From the NCBI GenBank assembly GCA_022848785.1, contig JAJISK010000031.1, positions 1 to 9,651 on the forward strand: 9,651 bases of DNA. The letters are read 5' to 3'. How positions within the stretch are numbered: the first letter of the stretch is position 1; every line of letters begins with the position of its first letter. The notes under the pieces were generated by a model. The model saw only the letters and a list, made by a program, of their open reading frames with translations. It was not told where the DNA came from and did no database searches. This DNA is from Thermoplasmatota archaeon. GTDB lineage: Archaea > Thermoplasmatota > Thermoplasmata > RBG-16-68-12 > JAJISG01. Position numbers and translations under genes: made by a program. Positions 1 to 6,072 of the stretch are shown here, one piece after another.

Positions 1-85
1 CGATGGGGAGGCCGTGTATTTGGCTTTTCTCGTGCGTGGGCGGACGTGCGAAATAGCGCGACGAAACTTCCCAGGCGGGCCCCCG
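1..85. other. Upstream edge, no assigned gene
   Basis: The reading frame of the following glyoxalase gene stays open back to the window edge, with a GTG at 14, but the family homology begins at the ATG at 86, so the extra residues are probably not translated. Another frame closes with TAG at 54-56, so these bases could also hold the tail of an upstream gene; there is too little sequence to tell. The A-rich patch GAAATAG around 50-56 lies about 33 bases before the ATG and could be a weak TATA box. Confidence 0.3.
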
Positions 86-472
86 ATGTCCCTCCTGCAT
101 ACATCCATACGGACAAGCGACATGGACCGGACGGTCGCGTTCTACACAGAGGTCTTGGGCATGCAGCTCGTCCGCCAGAAGGCCGTGCCCGAGAGGAATC
201 TGGAGCTGTCCTTCCTTGAGTCCGAGGGCGGTCACCAGATCGAAGTCATCCGTTTCGCCGACCAGACCGCCTTCCTGGTCCCCTCCTACGAGGAGCGGGT
301 CTTCGACCACCTCGCCTTCGAGGTCGATGACCTCCAGGCGGTCCTGGCCAGGTGCCCCGAACAGGGAGGACGCATCGTGGAGGACCCGTTTCACCTCCCA
401 GGCAGCACCAGCATCTATGCGTTCGTCCAGGACCCCGACGGGGTTACCATCGAGATCATTGAGCGGGCCTGA
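86..472 (+). CDS. Glyoxalase I-like VOC-fold metalloenzyme (lactoylglutathione lyase family)
   Basis: This is a 128-residue protein of the vicinal-oxygen-chelate superfamily, close in length and layout to bacterial glyoxalase I, which isomerises the thiol hemiacetal of methylglyoxal in the cytosol. It opens MSLLHTSIRTSDM and has two beta-alpha-beta-beta-beta repeats (about 1-60 and 72-126). The four expected metal ligands are visible: His5, Glu53 (QIEVI), His75 (FDHLAF) and Glu123 (TIEII). The block FVQDPDGVTIEIIE (113-126) is the usual family signature. The start at 86 is chosen because family homology begins there; an in-frame GTG at 14 would add 24 unlikely residues. There is no good Shine-Dalgarno, which fits a leaderless message. 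The thiol cofactor is unknown, since many archaea lack glutathione. It converges on the histidine phosphatase, with one base between the stop codons. Another VOC dioxygenase or lyase activity cannot be excluded. Confidence 0.88.
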   Translation: MSLLHTSIRTSDMDRTVAFYTEVLGMQLVRQKAVPERNLELSFLESEGGHQIEVIRFADQTAFLVPSYEERVFDHLAFEVDDLQAVLARCPEQGGRIVEDPFHLPGSTSIYAFVQDPDGVTIEIIERA

Positions 473-473
473 C

Positions 474-1014
474 CTATACCGCACGAAAGCCCTGCAGCAG
501 GTCCCACGTCTCCAGGTCGAGGAGGGCAACCTCGGCAAAGCCGATGGAGTGGTGGAGCCAGTACGTGGGCTCCCCCCCCCATCACCCCGGCGACGAAGAG
601 AGCCAGGAGCAGGCCGTGGGACACCACCCCCACTTCGGCCGCGCTTTTGGAAATCTCCGCCATCGCCCGCCGGATCCGTTCCTCCGCCGCCTCTCGCGTT
701 TCCCAGCCCGCCCGGGTCTCCCCCTTCAGGAAAGCTCGGATTCTGTCCTCATAATCCGTGGCCTCGTACGGTCGGCGTACCTCCCCCAGGTCTTCCATGA
801 TCTTCACCGGAATGTCCCACTCTTCCGCGACAACCTGCGCGGTCTCGCGGGCCTTGGCCTCTGGGCTGGAGTAGATCTTCGAAACCGGCTCCCAGATCGA
901 CGCCTTGCTGAGCACACTGGCGGCCTCGCGCCCTTGATCGGAGAGACGCCATTGCCTGGGGTCCTCGCCCTCGACGAGAGGATGTCCATGCCGGACCAGG
1001 ATTACCCGGGCCAT
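474..1014 (-). CDS. Histidine phosphatase (phosphoglycerate-mutase-like), frameshifted at a G9 run
   Basis: The protein belongs to the histidine phosphatase superfamily, whose members transfer a phosphate through a phospho-histidine. MARVILVRHGHP gives the catalytic His9 in the RHG motif. YSSPEAKARETA (48-59) is the usual second block, Glu78 is a likely acid, and VVSHG (130-134) supplies the second active-site His133. As printed, the frame goes wrong after Met145-Gly-Gly at nine consecutive Gs (572-580) and runs on to 415, deep inside the glyoxalase gene. Removing one G restores GGEPTYWLHHSIGFAEVALL and a stop at 474-476, giving a 179-residue protein that just clears the glyoxalase stop. The restored tail looks like a normal family C-terminus. 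The shift is either a sequencing or assembly error or a real, possibly reversible, mutation. Substrate is unknown; small sugar phosphates or nucleotides are common in the family. Confidence 0.85.
572..580 (-). repeat. G9 homopolymer carrying a +1 frameshift
   Basis: Nine consecutive Cs on the plus strand (Gs in the coding sense) lie in the 3' third of the histidine phosphatase gene. Eight would keep the frame, nine break it. Such runs are error-prone in sequencing and slippage-prone in replication. Confidence 0.8.
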
Positions 1015-1037
1015 GACAGTTCCCGCAGTGTCCCCTC

Positions 1038-1049
1038 AGGAAAAATCCT
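1038..1049. promoter_or_regulatory. Candidate shared TATA element between divergent genes
   Basis: The 12-mer AGGAAAAATCCT is nearly symmetric (AGGA...TCCT arms) and is the main A/T-rich patch in the 60-base gap. Its centre lies about 30 bases from the ATG of the histidine phosphatase (1014, minus) and about 31 from the ATG of the B3/4 protein (1075, plus). That is where an archaeal TATA box would sit for near-leaderless messages in both directions. There is no experimental support, and A5T is not an ideal TATA sequence. Confidence 0.35.
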
Positions 1050-1074
1050 TCTCCCACCTCTCTTATGCTCTCCC

Positions 1075-1740
1075 ATGCGCCTCTTGTTCACCGCCGCCGT
1101 GCGCGAAGCCTTTCCGGAGCTCACGGCCCAGCTCCTCCACGTTGAAGGCCTGCGGGTTGTGTCCCGCGACGCATCCCTCGAGGCCTACAGGGAGGAGTCT
1201 CTAGAGCACTTGCGAGAAAGCCTCGAGATCGAGTCGTTGAAGGACGAACCGCGACTCCGGGCCTACCGGGACTTCTTCTGGCGGATGGGCGTCGATCCCA
1301 CCAAGATTCGGCCCGCCGCGGAGGCCCTCCTCCGCCGCGTCCTCCACGGTCGGGACCTCCCCCGGATCAACACCCTGGTAGACACGTACAACCTCGTCTC
1401 TATGAGCACACGGGTCGCGCTGGCCGCCTTCGACAGCGCCACGATTCAAGGGGACTTCACGATGCGCTTCGCCCAGGAGGGAGAGCCCTTCCTCGGGATC
1501 GGCATGAAGGAGCCCAAGGCCCTGCGCGGGAAGGAGGTCGTCGTGGAGGACGCCCTGGGTCCGGTGGCCGTCTATCCGTACCGAGACGCCGAGAGGACCA
1601 AGGTGACCCCCGAGACGCGGGCCGCGGTGATCATGGTGTGTGGCGTGCCCGGGATTGACGAGACGGCCCTGTCGGAGACCTCGAGGGAAACCGTGGAGCT
1701 CGTGATCCGGTTCTGTGGGGGCCGCCGGGCGGGGGACTAG
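1075..1740 (+). CDS. Solo B3/4-domain protein (Phe-tRNA synthetase beta-like domain)
   Basis: This 221-residue protein resembles the stand-alone B3/4 domain family, related to the B3/B4 region of the phenylalanyl-tRNA synthetase beta chain, where that region has an editing role. The diagnostic core is INTLVDTYNLVSMSTRVALA (98-117), followed by AAFDSATIQGDFTMRFA, GEPFLGIG (136-143) and VVVEDALGPVAVYPYRDAER (155-174). About 95 helical N-terminal residues, with EAYREESLEHLRESLE, precede it. Solo members are soluble, and free-standing tRNA-editing or amino-acid binding is suggested for some, but the function here is unproven. The start at 1075 is chosen because MRLLFTAAVREAF matches the expected beginning; the frame is open a further 531 bases upstream, but that stretch runs over the divergent phosphatase gene and reads as low-complexity antisense. 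There is no Shine-Dalgarno. It ends tail to tail with the next gene. Confidence 0.8.
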   Translation: MRLLFTAAVREAFPELTAQLLHVEGLRVVSRDASLEAYREESLEHLRESLEIESLKDEPRLRAYRDFFWRMGVDPTKIRPAAEALLRRVLHGRDLPRINTLVDTYNLVSMSTRVALAAFDSATIQGDFTMRFAQEGEPFLGIGMKEPKALRGKEVVVEDALGPVAVYPYRDAERTKVTPETRAAVIMVCGVPGIDETALSETSRETVELVIRFCGGRRAGD

Positions 1741-2492
1741 AACCCGAACTGCCAGGCCACGATGGCCCCGGTCAGGAGGAGGACGAAGGCGAACTCCATG
1801 TCGATGAGGCGCCACTGCAGGCGACTCGGTCCGACGGGCATGACGAGCCGATTTGCGCAGACCTGGCCGTGGCAGAGGGTCTCTCCCTGGTCCTTGGCAT
1901 AATCCAAGCACGTGTGGCTGTGGTAGCACTTCGTGTTCCCGTACTTCCAGAGATGGGCCACCCCAAGGACGGCCGCGAAGGTGCCCAGGAGGAGGACCGA
2001 CACCGGCGGGAAAGTCAGGGCGTGGAGGTAGTAGCTCCCCACGACGGGCCCGAAGCCCCACCCGGCGCCGTACCAGAAGGCGTTATGGAAGGCCCCGCGA
2101 AAGATCTCGAGGTTGTAGGCCAGGATGGTGAGTGCCCCGAAACCGAGGAGGGCCAGGATCCACCAGGAATAGGTCGCCGCCAGATAGACGCCCATGACCA
2201 CGAACCCGCCCAAACCCACCCCCGCCCGGATCTTCAGCTGGCGATTGGTGAACCGGGTGGAGGCGTGGCGCCCCTTTAGCTCATCCAGGGCGTAGGCCCC
2301 GAGCTGGAGGCCGAAGAAGAAGGCCACGAAGGTCAGCGCGAGACGCTCCCAGGCGATGGCGGGGGCCAGTGCCGCACCCATGACGAGGTAAACGTACACG
2401 ATGGCGGCCCTGGGAAGGTGAAACAGGACGCGGACATCATGCCAGAACGTGCGAGGCTTCGAGTAGGCGACGTGACTGAGCGCCACAGACAT
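1737..2492 (-). CDS. Polytopic membrane protein, distantly UbiA-prenyltransferase-like, with Cys/His-rich loop
   Basis: This is an integral membrane protein of 251 residues from Met at 2492 (256 from 2507). About seven hydrophobic segments are visible, near 29-46, 52-69, 92-107, 110-126, 140-156, 163-180 and 231-249. The motif ALDELKGRH (68-76) after the second segment, and YNLEIFRGAFHN (126-137) later, sit where UbiA prenyltransferases carry their two Asp-rich motifs, but both are degenerate, so catalysis is uncertain. A loop at about 180-213 is rich in metal-type residues: His180, Cys189, His191, His193, Cys195, Cys207, His208 and Cys212. That is unusual for UbiA and suggests a bound metal, cluster or disulfides. 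I favour the start at 2492 because a candidate TATA box lies about 31 bases upstream of it. The stop TAG overlaps the stop of the convergent B3/4 gene within CTAG. The family assignment is tentative; membrane location is clear. Confidence 0.7.
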   Translation of the reverse strand: MSVALSHVAYSKPRTFWHDVRVLFHLPRAAIVYVYLVMGAALAPAIAWERLALTFVAFFFGLQLGAYALDELKGRHASTRFTNRQLKIRAGVGLGGFVVMGVYLAATYSWWILALLGFGALTILAYNLEIFRGAFHNAFWYGAGWGFGPVVGSYYLHALTFPPVSVLLLGTFAAVLGVAHLWKYGNTKCYHSHTCLDYAKDQGETLCHGQVCANRLVMPVGPSRLQWRLIDMEFAFVLLLTGAIVAWQFGF

Positions 2493-2519
2493 CCCCCAGG
2501 CAGGCATGGACGGGCGGCT

Positions 2520-2527
2520 CTTAATCT
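2520..2527 (-). promoter_or_regulatory. Candidate TATA box for the Cys/His-loop membrane protein
   Basis: Read on the minus strand this is AGATTAAG, the only A/T-rich stretch in the divergent gap 2508-2596. It lies about 31 bases before the ATG at 2492 but only about 16 before the ATG at 2507, which supports the shorter protein. For the plus-strand gene at 2597 I see no clear TATA box. Confidence 0.35.
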
Positions 2528-2596
2528 CTCCGCGGGGGCGACAAGCAGGGTGCCTGCAAGACCGGCCTTCAAGTCACCGACATCGGATGGCGTTCC

Positions 2597-3436
2597 ATGG
2601 CCGAAGGAAGCACGGAAGGACGGCGGCCTCGATCCGTCGCTCGGCATGCAGGGGGGTCCAAGGTGGCCCTGTTGATTGTCGTAATCCTGATCGCGGGGAC
2701 CGCCCTGGGTCTCGTATCCAACACCCTGAGTCCGATTGTCAGCCGGGACATCGCCCAAGTCGATCCCAACATCACCTTGACCGTGACCGGCGTGCCCTCG
2801 ACGGCATCCGCGGGGGACGTATTCAACGTCGTGGCCACGCTCCAGAACAACGCCAATCGTCCGGTCCCGGCGATCCTCCGGTTCGAGATCCGCAACCCCG
2901 GGGGCATCGACCTCGACGAGATCACCGTCTACGCGCAGTGTGGGGCCGAGGCGCGGGTCTCCTCGAAGACGCTCAGCTACTACATCGGTTGGCATGGACC
3001 GCTGCTGGCACCGAACGGGACCCAGTTCCCCCTCGGGACGACGGTCGGGCACGTGGAGACCACGCTCGGGGCCCAGGCCCACTGGCCCGTGGTTCTCCGC
3101 GAGATCCAGGAACGCGATCCCAGCGGCTACGAGGCCATGATTGACCCCGGGTTCAACGCCTCGGCCGGCCCACGGGCCACCTCCAGCGAGGCCCTGAAGG
3201 TCCTCTACTACTACGGGATGGTCCGCACGTCCGACGACCGGAACCCCAATCCCTCGGGATGGACGCTGATCGTACCCTTCTCCGCAAGCCTCGTCGCCAC
3301 GGGCGGTGCCTCACAGGACGGCTTCCTCCTCGAGATCAGCCCCGGGGCGAAGGGGAGCTACGAGTTCGAGTTCTGGGCAGAGTTACCGGACCGCTACGGC
3401 CTGCCGAACCACGAGTGGAAGTGCGGCCCGCTCTAG
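2597..3436 (+). CDS. Membrane-anchored extracellular beta-rich protein, unknown function
   Basis: I do not recognise a specific family in this 279-residue protein. A basic N-terminus (GRRPRSVARHAGGSK) is followed by one hydrophobic helix at 23-40 (VALLIVVILIAGTALGLV). This predicts a signal anchor with the rest outside the cell. Residues 58-112 look like an Ig-like or CARDB-like beta sandwich (LTVTGVPSTASAGDVFNVVA, then LRFEIRNPGGIDLDEITVY). The C-terminal half is also beta-rich. Only two cysteines are present, Cys115 and Cys276, which could form a disulfide. Candidate N-glycosylation sequons are at Asn58, Asn140 and Asn187, in keeping with an archaeal surface protein. The tripartite N-terminus recalls archaeal pilin-like proteins, but no clear class III signal cleavage site is visible. 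The ATG at 2597 is the first start in the frame and has no strong Shine-Dalgarno. It converges on another surface protein, separated by a hairpin terminator. Confidence 0.8.
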   Translation: MAEGSTEGRRPRSVARHAGGSKVALLIVVILIAGTALGLVSNTLSPIVSRDIAQVDPNITLTVTGVPSTASAGDVFNVVATLQNNANRPVPAILRFEIRNPGGIDLDEITVYAQCGAEARVSSKTLSYYIGWHGPLLAPNGTQFPLGTTVGHVETTLGAQAHWPVVLREIQERDPSGYEAMIDPGFNASAGPRATSSEALKVLYYYGMVRTSDDRNPNPSGWTLIVPFSASLVATGGASQDGFLLEISPGAKGSYEFEFWAELPDRYGLPNHEWKCGPL

Positions 3437-3459
3437 CCCTCTGGCCAGCGGGCTCGAGC

Positions 3460-3509
3460 AAGAAAGAAAAGAAGAAAAAGAGGGGGGGGGAAGTTCACTC
3501 GAACTTCCC
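3460..3509 (-). terminator. Hairpin plus T-rich terminator of the 492-residue surface protein
   Basis: At 3488-3509 there is a perfect 9-bp inverted repeat, GGGAAGTTC / GAACTTCCC, with a 4-base loop that overlaps the stop codon (3495-3497) of the minus-strand gene. Reading on along the minus strand, six Cs are followed by a T-rich tract from 3481 to about 3460 (TCTTTTTCTTCTTTTCTTTC). Archaeal termination is driven mainly by poly-T, so the tract alone may suffice. The same hairpin lies downstream of the plus-strand gene ending at 3436, but on that strand the tract is A-rich. Confidence 0.6.
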
Positions 3510-4973
3510 GTAGGCCGGAGGGATCCGTCGGCGCTTGGACCGGCGACGCATGTGGATCGCCACACCCAGGAGGGTGAGGGTGGCCACCGCCGCCATGGCC
3601 AGCATGGCCAAGGGGCCCAGGTTGAACGCCGCCTGGATGTCCACCAGGAGGGCCGAGACCGAGTAGCTCGGGTCGTGGAAGATGTCCGAACCCGCCGGGT
3701 AGATGTACCCTCCGAGGAGGGCCACGCCCCGGAACTTGTCGGCGCTCGTTTCATTCACGATCCGGAGGCCGTTCGTGCCTGCGTGGAGTTGGAAGTACAT
3801 TTCCCTCTCTTCCTCGTCCACCGTCACGTTGCTGACCCAGGTCAGCTCGCCGTTCTTCCGCCAGTTGTCCCGGAAGGTGATGGAGTCCTTGCTGAGGATC
3901 GTGGCCTCCGGCGGGATGTCGTCGTTGGAGTCGAGGTCCGCCGCACCGCCGGTGAAGGTCTCCAGCTCCGCGACGCCCGTGCCGTCTTCCACGTAGTCCT
4001 CAACGAACTGCGCGTCGAGCCACTCGTTCACCATTCCCGGGATGAAGGTCCCGAAGATCACGAGGCTCTCGAGCATGAGCTTGGACGTCTCCGACTTGGC
4101 CGTGTAGTCCCAGCCGCGGATCAAGTGGTCGTACTTGAAGTCGGCCGAGAGGGCCACGCCCTCGTAGAGGCGAGGCTGCGCCTCCTCGCTGTCGACGATG
4201 GTGTTGTTGTCGTCCAGGGTCACCCGGTAGAAGGGCACCTCGACACCGACCTCATCCACCCGCGCACCGACGTGGAAGATGAAGGCGATCTCTTCGATCA
4301 CCCCGTCTTCCTCGGTCCCGGGCCGGGAACCGTCATTGAAGATGCCGGGCTCGCGGTCCCAGATCTTGTCGTACGTGACGTTCCGGGCGGTCAGACGGAA
4401 GGACCACGATTTCTCGTTCTCCTCGCCGACCGTGGAGGTCTCAATGACCTCAGACCGCTCCCAGGCCCGCTCGAGGCTGACGGCCTTGTAGATCGGCTCC
4501 GTGGCCGTGATGTCGAAGTCCATCATCGAGTCGGAGGTCTTGGCAAAGTCGAAGACGCCGTTGCCAGCGCCGATCCGACCTTGGCTCGACGGGAATCCGG
4601 TGTCGTTGAACTCGAGCAGCAGGCCGAGGCCCTGCGCATAGATCCGGACCACCGGGATGGGCACGACGCCCATGATCCCGCCGTTCTCGTCCCGGATCTC
4701 CGCGCCGCCCAAGTAGGACACGTAGGCCGACACGAGGATGATGGCGTTCGGGTTCTCCTCGGTGCCGTAGACGACGCCGAAGAAGGCAAGCGTTTCGTTC
4801 TGGGTCATGTCCAAGGCGACGTAATCTCCGCCGCCGAAATCTTCGGTTGTTCCGAGCACTAACCGCACATGGCGGTCTACCACAGTGGGCGACGCCGCCG
4901 CCAACCCCGCTCCGAGGGAGCTCAAAAGGAGGGCTGCCAGGGCGATGCCCACACCTAGGCTTATCCCACGCAT
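3495..4973 (-). CDS. Large secreted protein with signal peptide and C-terminal membrane anchor, unknown function
   Basis: This 492-residue protein has the layout of a type I surface protein. A Sec signal peptide (MRGISLGVGIALAALLLSSL, cleavage likely near Ala27) is followed by about 420 extracellular residues. A transmembrane helix at about 452-474 and a strongly basic tail (RRRSKRRR) end the protein in the cytoplasm. The extracellular part is acidic and beta-rich, has no cysteine at all, and carries six Asn-X-Ser/Thr sequons (Asn59, 123, 198, 256, 382, 407), as expected of a glycosylated archaeal envelope protein. Three sequons fall in the first 200 residues. I recognise no catalytic motif or named family. 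Start evidence is good: a palindromic TATA box at 5008-5019, then GGTGA seven bases before the ATG. A hairpin and T-tract follow the gene. It diverges from the four-helix membrane protein and converges on another surface protein. It could be an S-layer-associated or binding protein. Confidence 0.85.
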   Translation of the reverse strand: MRGISLGVGIALAALLLSSLGAGLAAASPTVVDRHVRLVLGTTEDFGGGDYVALDMTQNETLAFFGVVYGTEENPNAIILVSAYVSYLGGAEIRDENGGIMGVVPIPVVRIYAQGLGLLLEFNDTGFPSSQGRIGAGNGVFDFAKTSDSMMDFDITATEPIYKAVSLERAWERSEVIETSTVGEENEKSWSFRLTARNVTYDKIWDREPGIFNDGSRPGTEEDGVIEEIAFIFHVGARVDEVGVEVPFYRVTLDDNNTIVDSEEAQPRLYEGVALSADFKYDHLIRGWDYTAKSETSKLMLESLVIFGTFIPGMVNEWLDAQFVEDYVEDGTGVAELETFTGGAADLDSNDDIPPEATILSKDSITFRDNWRKNGELTWVSNVTVDEEEREMYFQLHAGTNGLRIVNETSADKFRGVALLGGYIYPAGSDIFHDPSYSVSALLVDIQAAFNLGPLAMLAMAAVATLTLLGVAIHMRRRSKRRRIPPAYGKFE

Positions 4974-4980
4974 TGTTGGG

Positions 4981-4985
4981 TCACC
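4981..4985 (-). promoter_or_regulatory. Shine-Dalgarno GGTGA for the 492-residue surface protein
   Basis: GGTGA on the minus strand stands seven bases before the ATG at 4973 and is complementary to the archaeal 16S 3' end (CACCTCC). It is one of the few good ribosome-binding sites in the window, consistent with a message having a short leader of a dozen or so bases. Confidence 0.55.
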
Positions 4986-5007
4986 GACGGTCAGCTTCCC
5001 GTGACGC

Positions 5008-5019
5008 GGCTTATAAGCC
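5008..5019 (-). promoter_or_regulatory. Palindromic TATA box GGCTTATAAGCC
   Basis: The TTATAA core lies about 40 bases before the ATG at 4973. Transcription would therefore begin near 4987, just ahead of the Shine-Dalgarno. The 12-base sequence is a perfect palindrome, so direction must come from the flanking BRE. The divergent gene at 5080 has its own box, so this one is assigned to the minus strand. Confidence 0.55.
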
Positions 5020-5055
5020 CGAGCAGGAGTCTTCCGGAGGATTCTTTCCTACGCC

Positions 5056-5063
5056 TTTAAATA
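5056..5063 (+). promoter_or_regulatory. TATA box TTTAAATA for the four-helix membrane protein
   Basis: TTTAAATA is close to the archaeal consensus. Its centre is about 20 bases before the ATG at 5080 and 26 before an in-frame GTG at 5086. The message is thus probably leaderless, and the GTG could be the true start. GGAGG at 5074-5078 is only one base from the ATG, too close to act as a Shine-Dalgarno. Confidence 0.55.
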
Positions 5064-5079
5064 AGGATCCGCCGGAGGC

Positions 5080-6072
5080 ATGCGCGTGCAGAAGGGGGAC
5101 GTACGAGCCGTCGAGAACCCCATTGCCGCCGTGTTCGACCTGGCGGAAGAGGTGAACGAGCAGGCCCCGAAGATCCGCAAGGCCATCGGCTACTCCCGCC
5201 TCTTCATCATGGTCTGGCTCTTCGCGGATTTTGTCCTTCTGGTCTTCCTATCGGGGCCGGGTGGCCCCTTCGCGGCCCTCTCCGTCCTCGCCCTGACGAC
5301 CACCCTCTTCGTGGCCGCCCTGGCCCTTCGGTGGTCCCACGGCCCCGTGTCGCGGACCTTCCTGTTCGTCGTCATCGTCGTTACTGGGATTGCCATCGCC
5401 CTATCCCATGGCGCAGGGTTCCTCCTGGGTGGCCTCCTGGCGGGCCTTTTCGTCTTGGGCGTTGTGATTCTCAACCTGATGAAGGACCTCCGGGCATTCT
5501 TCAACTACTATGCCCTCCGCCACCGGGCGATCCGGAGCGTGCGCGACGAGGACCCCGTTGTGTACGTTCCCAAGGGAGAGGACGCGGTGGAGCGCCTCCT
5601 GAACTACTTCTCCGAACGCCACCCGGAGGTGCGACAGCAAGCCCAGGCGGGGCGCGTGCAGACCCCGGCCCTCCTGAAGGGGCGCTCGGGTCTCGTCTAC
5701 TCCTTTGACGGCTTCATCCACGGCACGCCGTCGGCCCTGTGGAAGCCCTTTGGGCTCGGGGAGACGGGCTACGCCATCTTCATCAAGGCGTTCACCGAGA
5801 CACCGACGGCGAAGGACCTCCGGGCCCTGAAGAGGGCTGTCGAGGACGTCTGTCAGGTGCTGAAGGTGCCCCCGACCCGGGTCATCGCCCTGTGGACCCC
5901 GCCGGACGAGCCGGAGGCCCTGAGCGATGAGGCGTACAATCTCTTGACCAGCGAGGTGGTCACGTACCGCCGGGCGGGCACCGACTACCGCTGCTCCCTC
6001 GAGCTCATCATGGAGTCACCCGACGGGACCTACGACTTCATCCCCTTCGTCACCGAGGCCCTCTACGCCTAG
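5080..6072 (+). CDS. Four-helix membrane protein with C-terminal cytosolic domain, unknown function
   Basis: This 330-residue protein belongs to no family I can name. About 40 polar N-terminal residues (VFDLAEEVNEQAPKIRKAIG is helical) precede four membrane segments near 41-58, 64-84, 93-110 and 112-133. A soluble domain of about 195 residues follows, starting with a basic stretch (NYYALRHRAIRSVRDED). By the positive-inside rule both ends lie in the cytoplasm. The soluble part alternates strands and helices: VYSFDGFIHG (206-215), GYAIFIKAFTETPTAKDLRA (230-249), a helix to about 262, then TRVIALWTPP (266-275). It recalls an alpha/beta domain of nuclease-like size, but I see no confident catalytic motif and do not assign one. 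The start is the ATG at 5080, or GTG at 5086 if the message is leaderless. Its stop overlaps that of the winged-helix regulator within CTAG. Confidence 0.8.
   Translation: MRVQKGDVRAVENPIAAVFDLAEEVNEQAPKIRKAIGYSRLFIMVWLFADFVLLVFLSGPGGPFAALSVLALTTTLFVAALALRWSHGPVSRTFLFVVIVVTGIAIALSHGAGFLLGGLLAGLFVLGVVILNLMKDLRAFFNYYALRHRAIRSVRDEDPVVYVPKGEDAVERLLNYFSERHPEVRQQAQAGRVQTPALLKGRSGLVYSFDGFIHGTPSALWKPFGLGETGYAIFIKAFTETPTAKDLRALKRAVEDVCQVLKVPPTRVIALWTPPDEPEALSDEAYNLLTSEVVTYRRAGTDYRCSLELIMESPDGTYDFIPFVTEALYA

Noticed and set aside
415..473. Printed C-terminal tail of the histidine phosphatase inside the glyoxalase gene
   Set aside because: It arises only after the G9 frameshift; the restored frame ends at 474 with a family-like tail.
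544..1074. N-terminal extension of the B3/4 protein by 177 residues
   Set aside because: It lies antisense to the histidine phosphatase gene, contains low-complexity His/Pro/Arg sequence, and the family homology and a candidate promoter point to the ATG at 1075.
3306..4862. A very long plus-strand open frame (about 518 codons) opposite the secreted surface protein
   Set aside because: It is longer than the real gene but reads as repetitive Arg/Val/His/Asp-rich antisense with no signal peptide or motif, while the minus strand gives a signal peptide, sequons, a membrane anchor, a promoter and a Shine-Dalgarno. High GC makes antisense frames stay open.
5766..5910. PD-(D/E)XK nuclease motif in the soluble domain of the four-helix protein
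   Set aside because: IFIKAF and an upstream Asp are suggestive, but no D...(D/E)xK pattern with the right spacing could be read, so the assignment is not supported.
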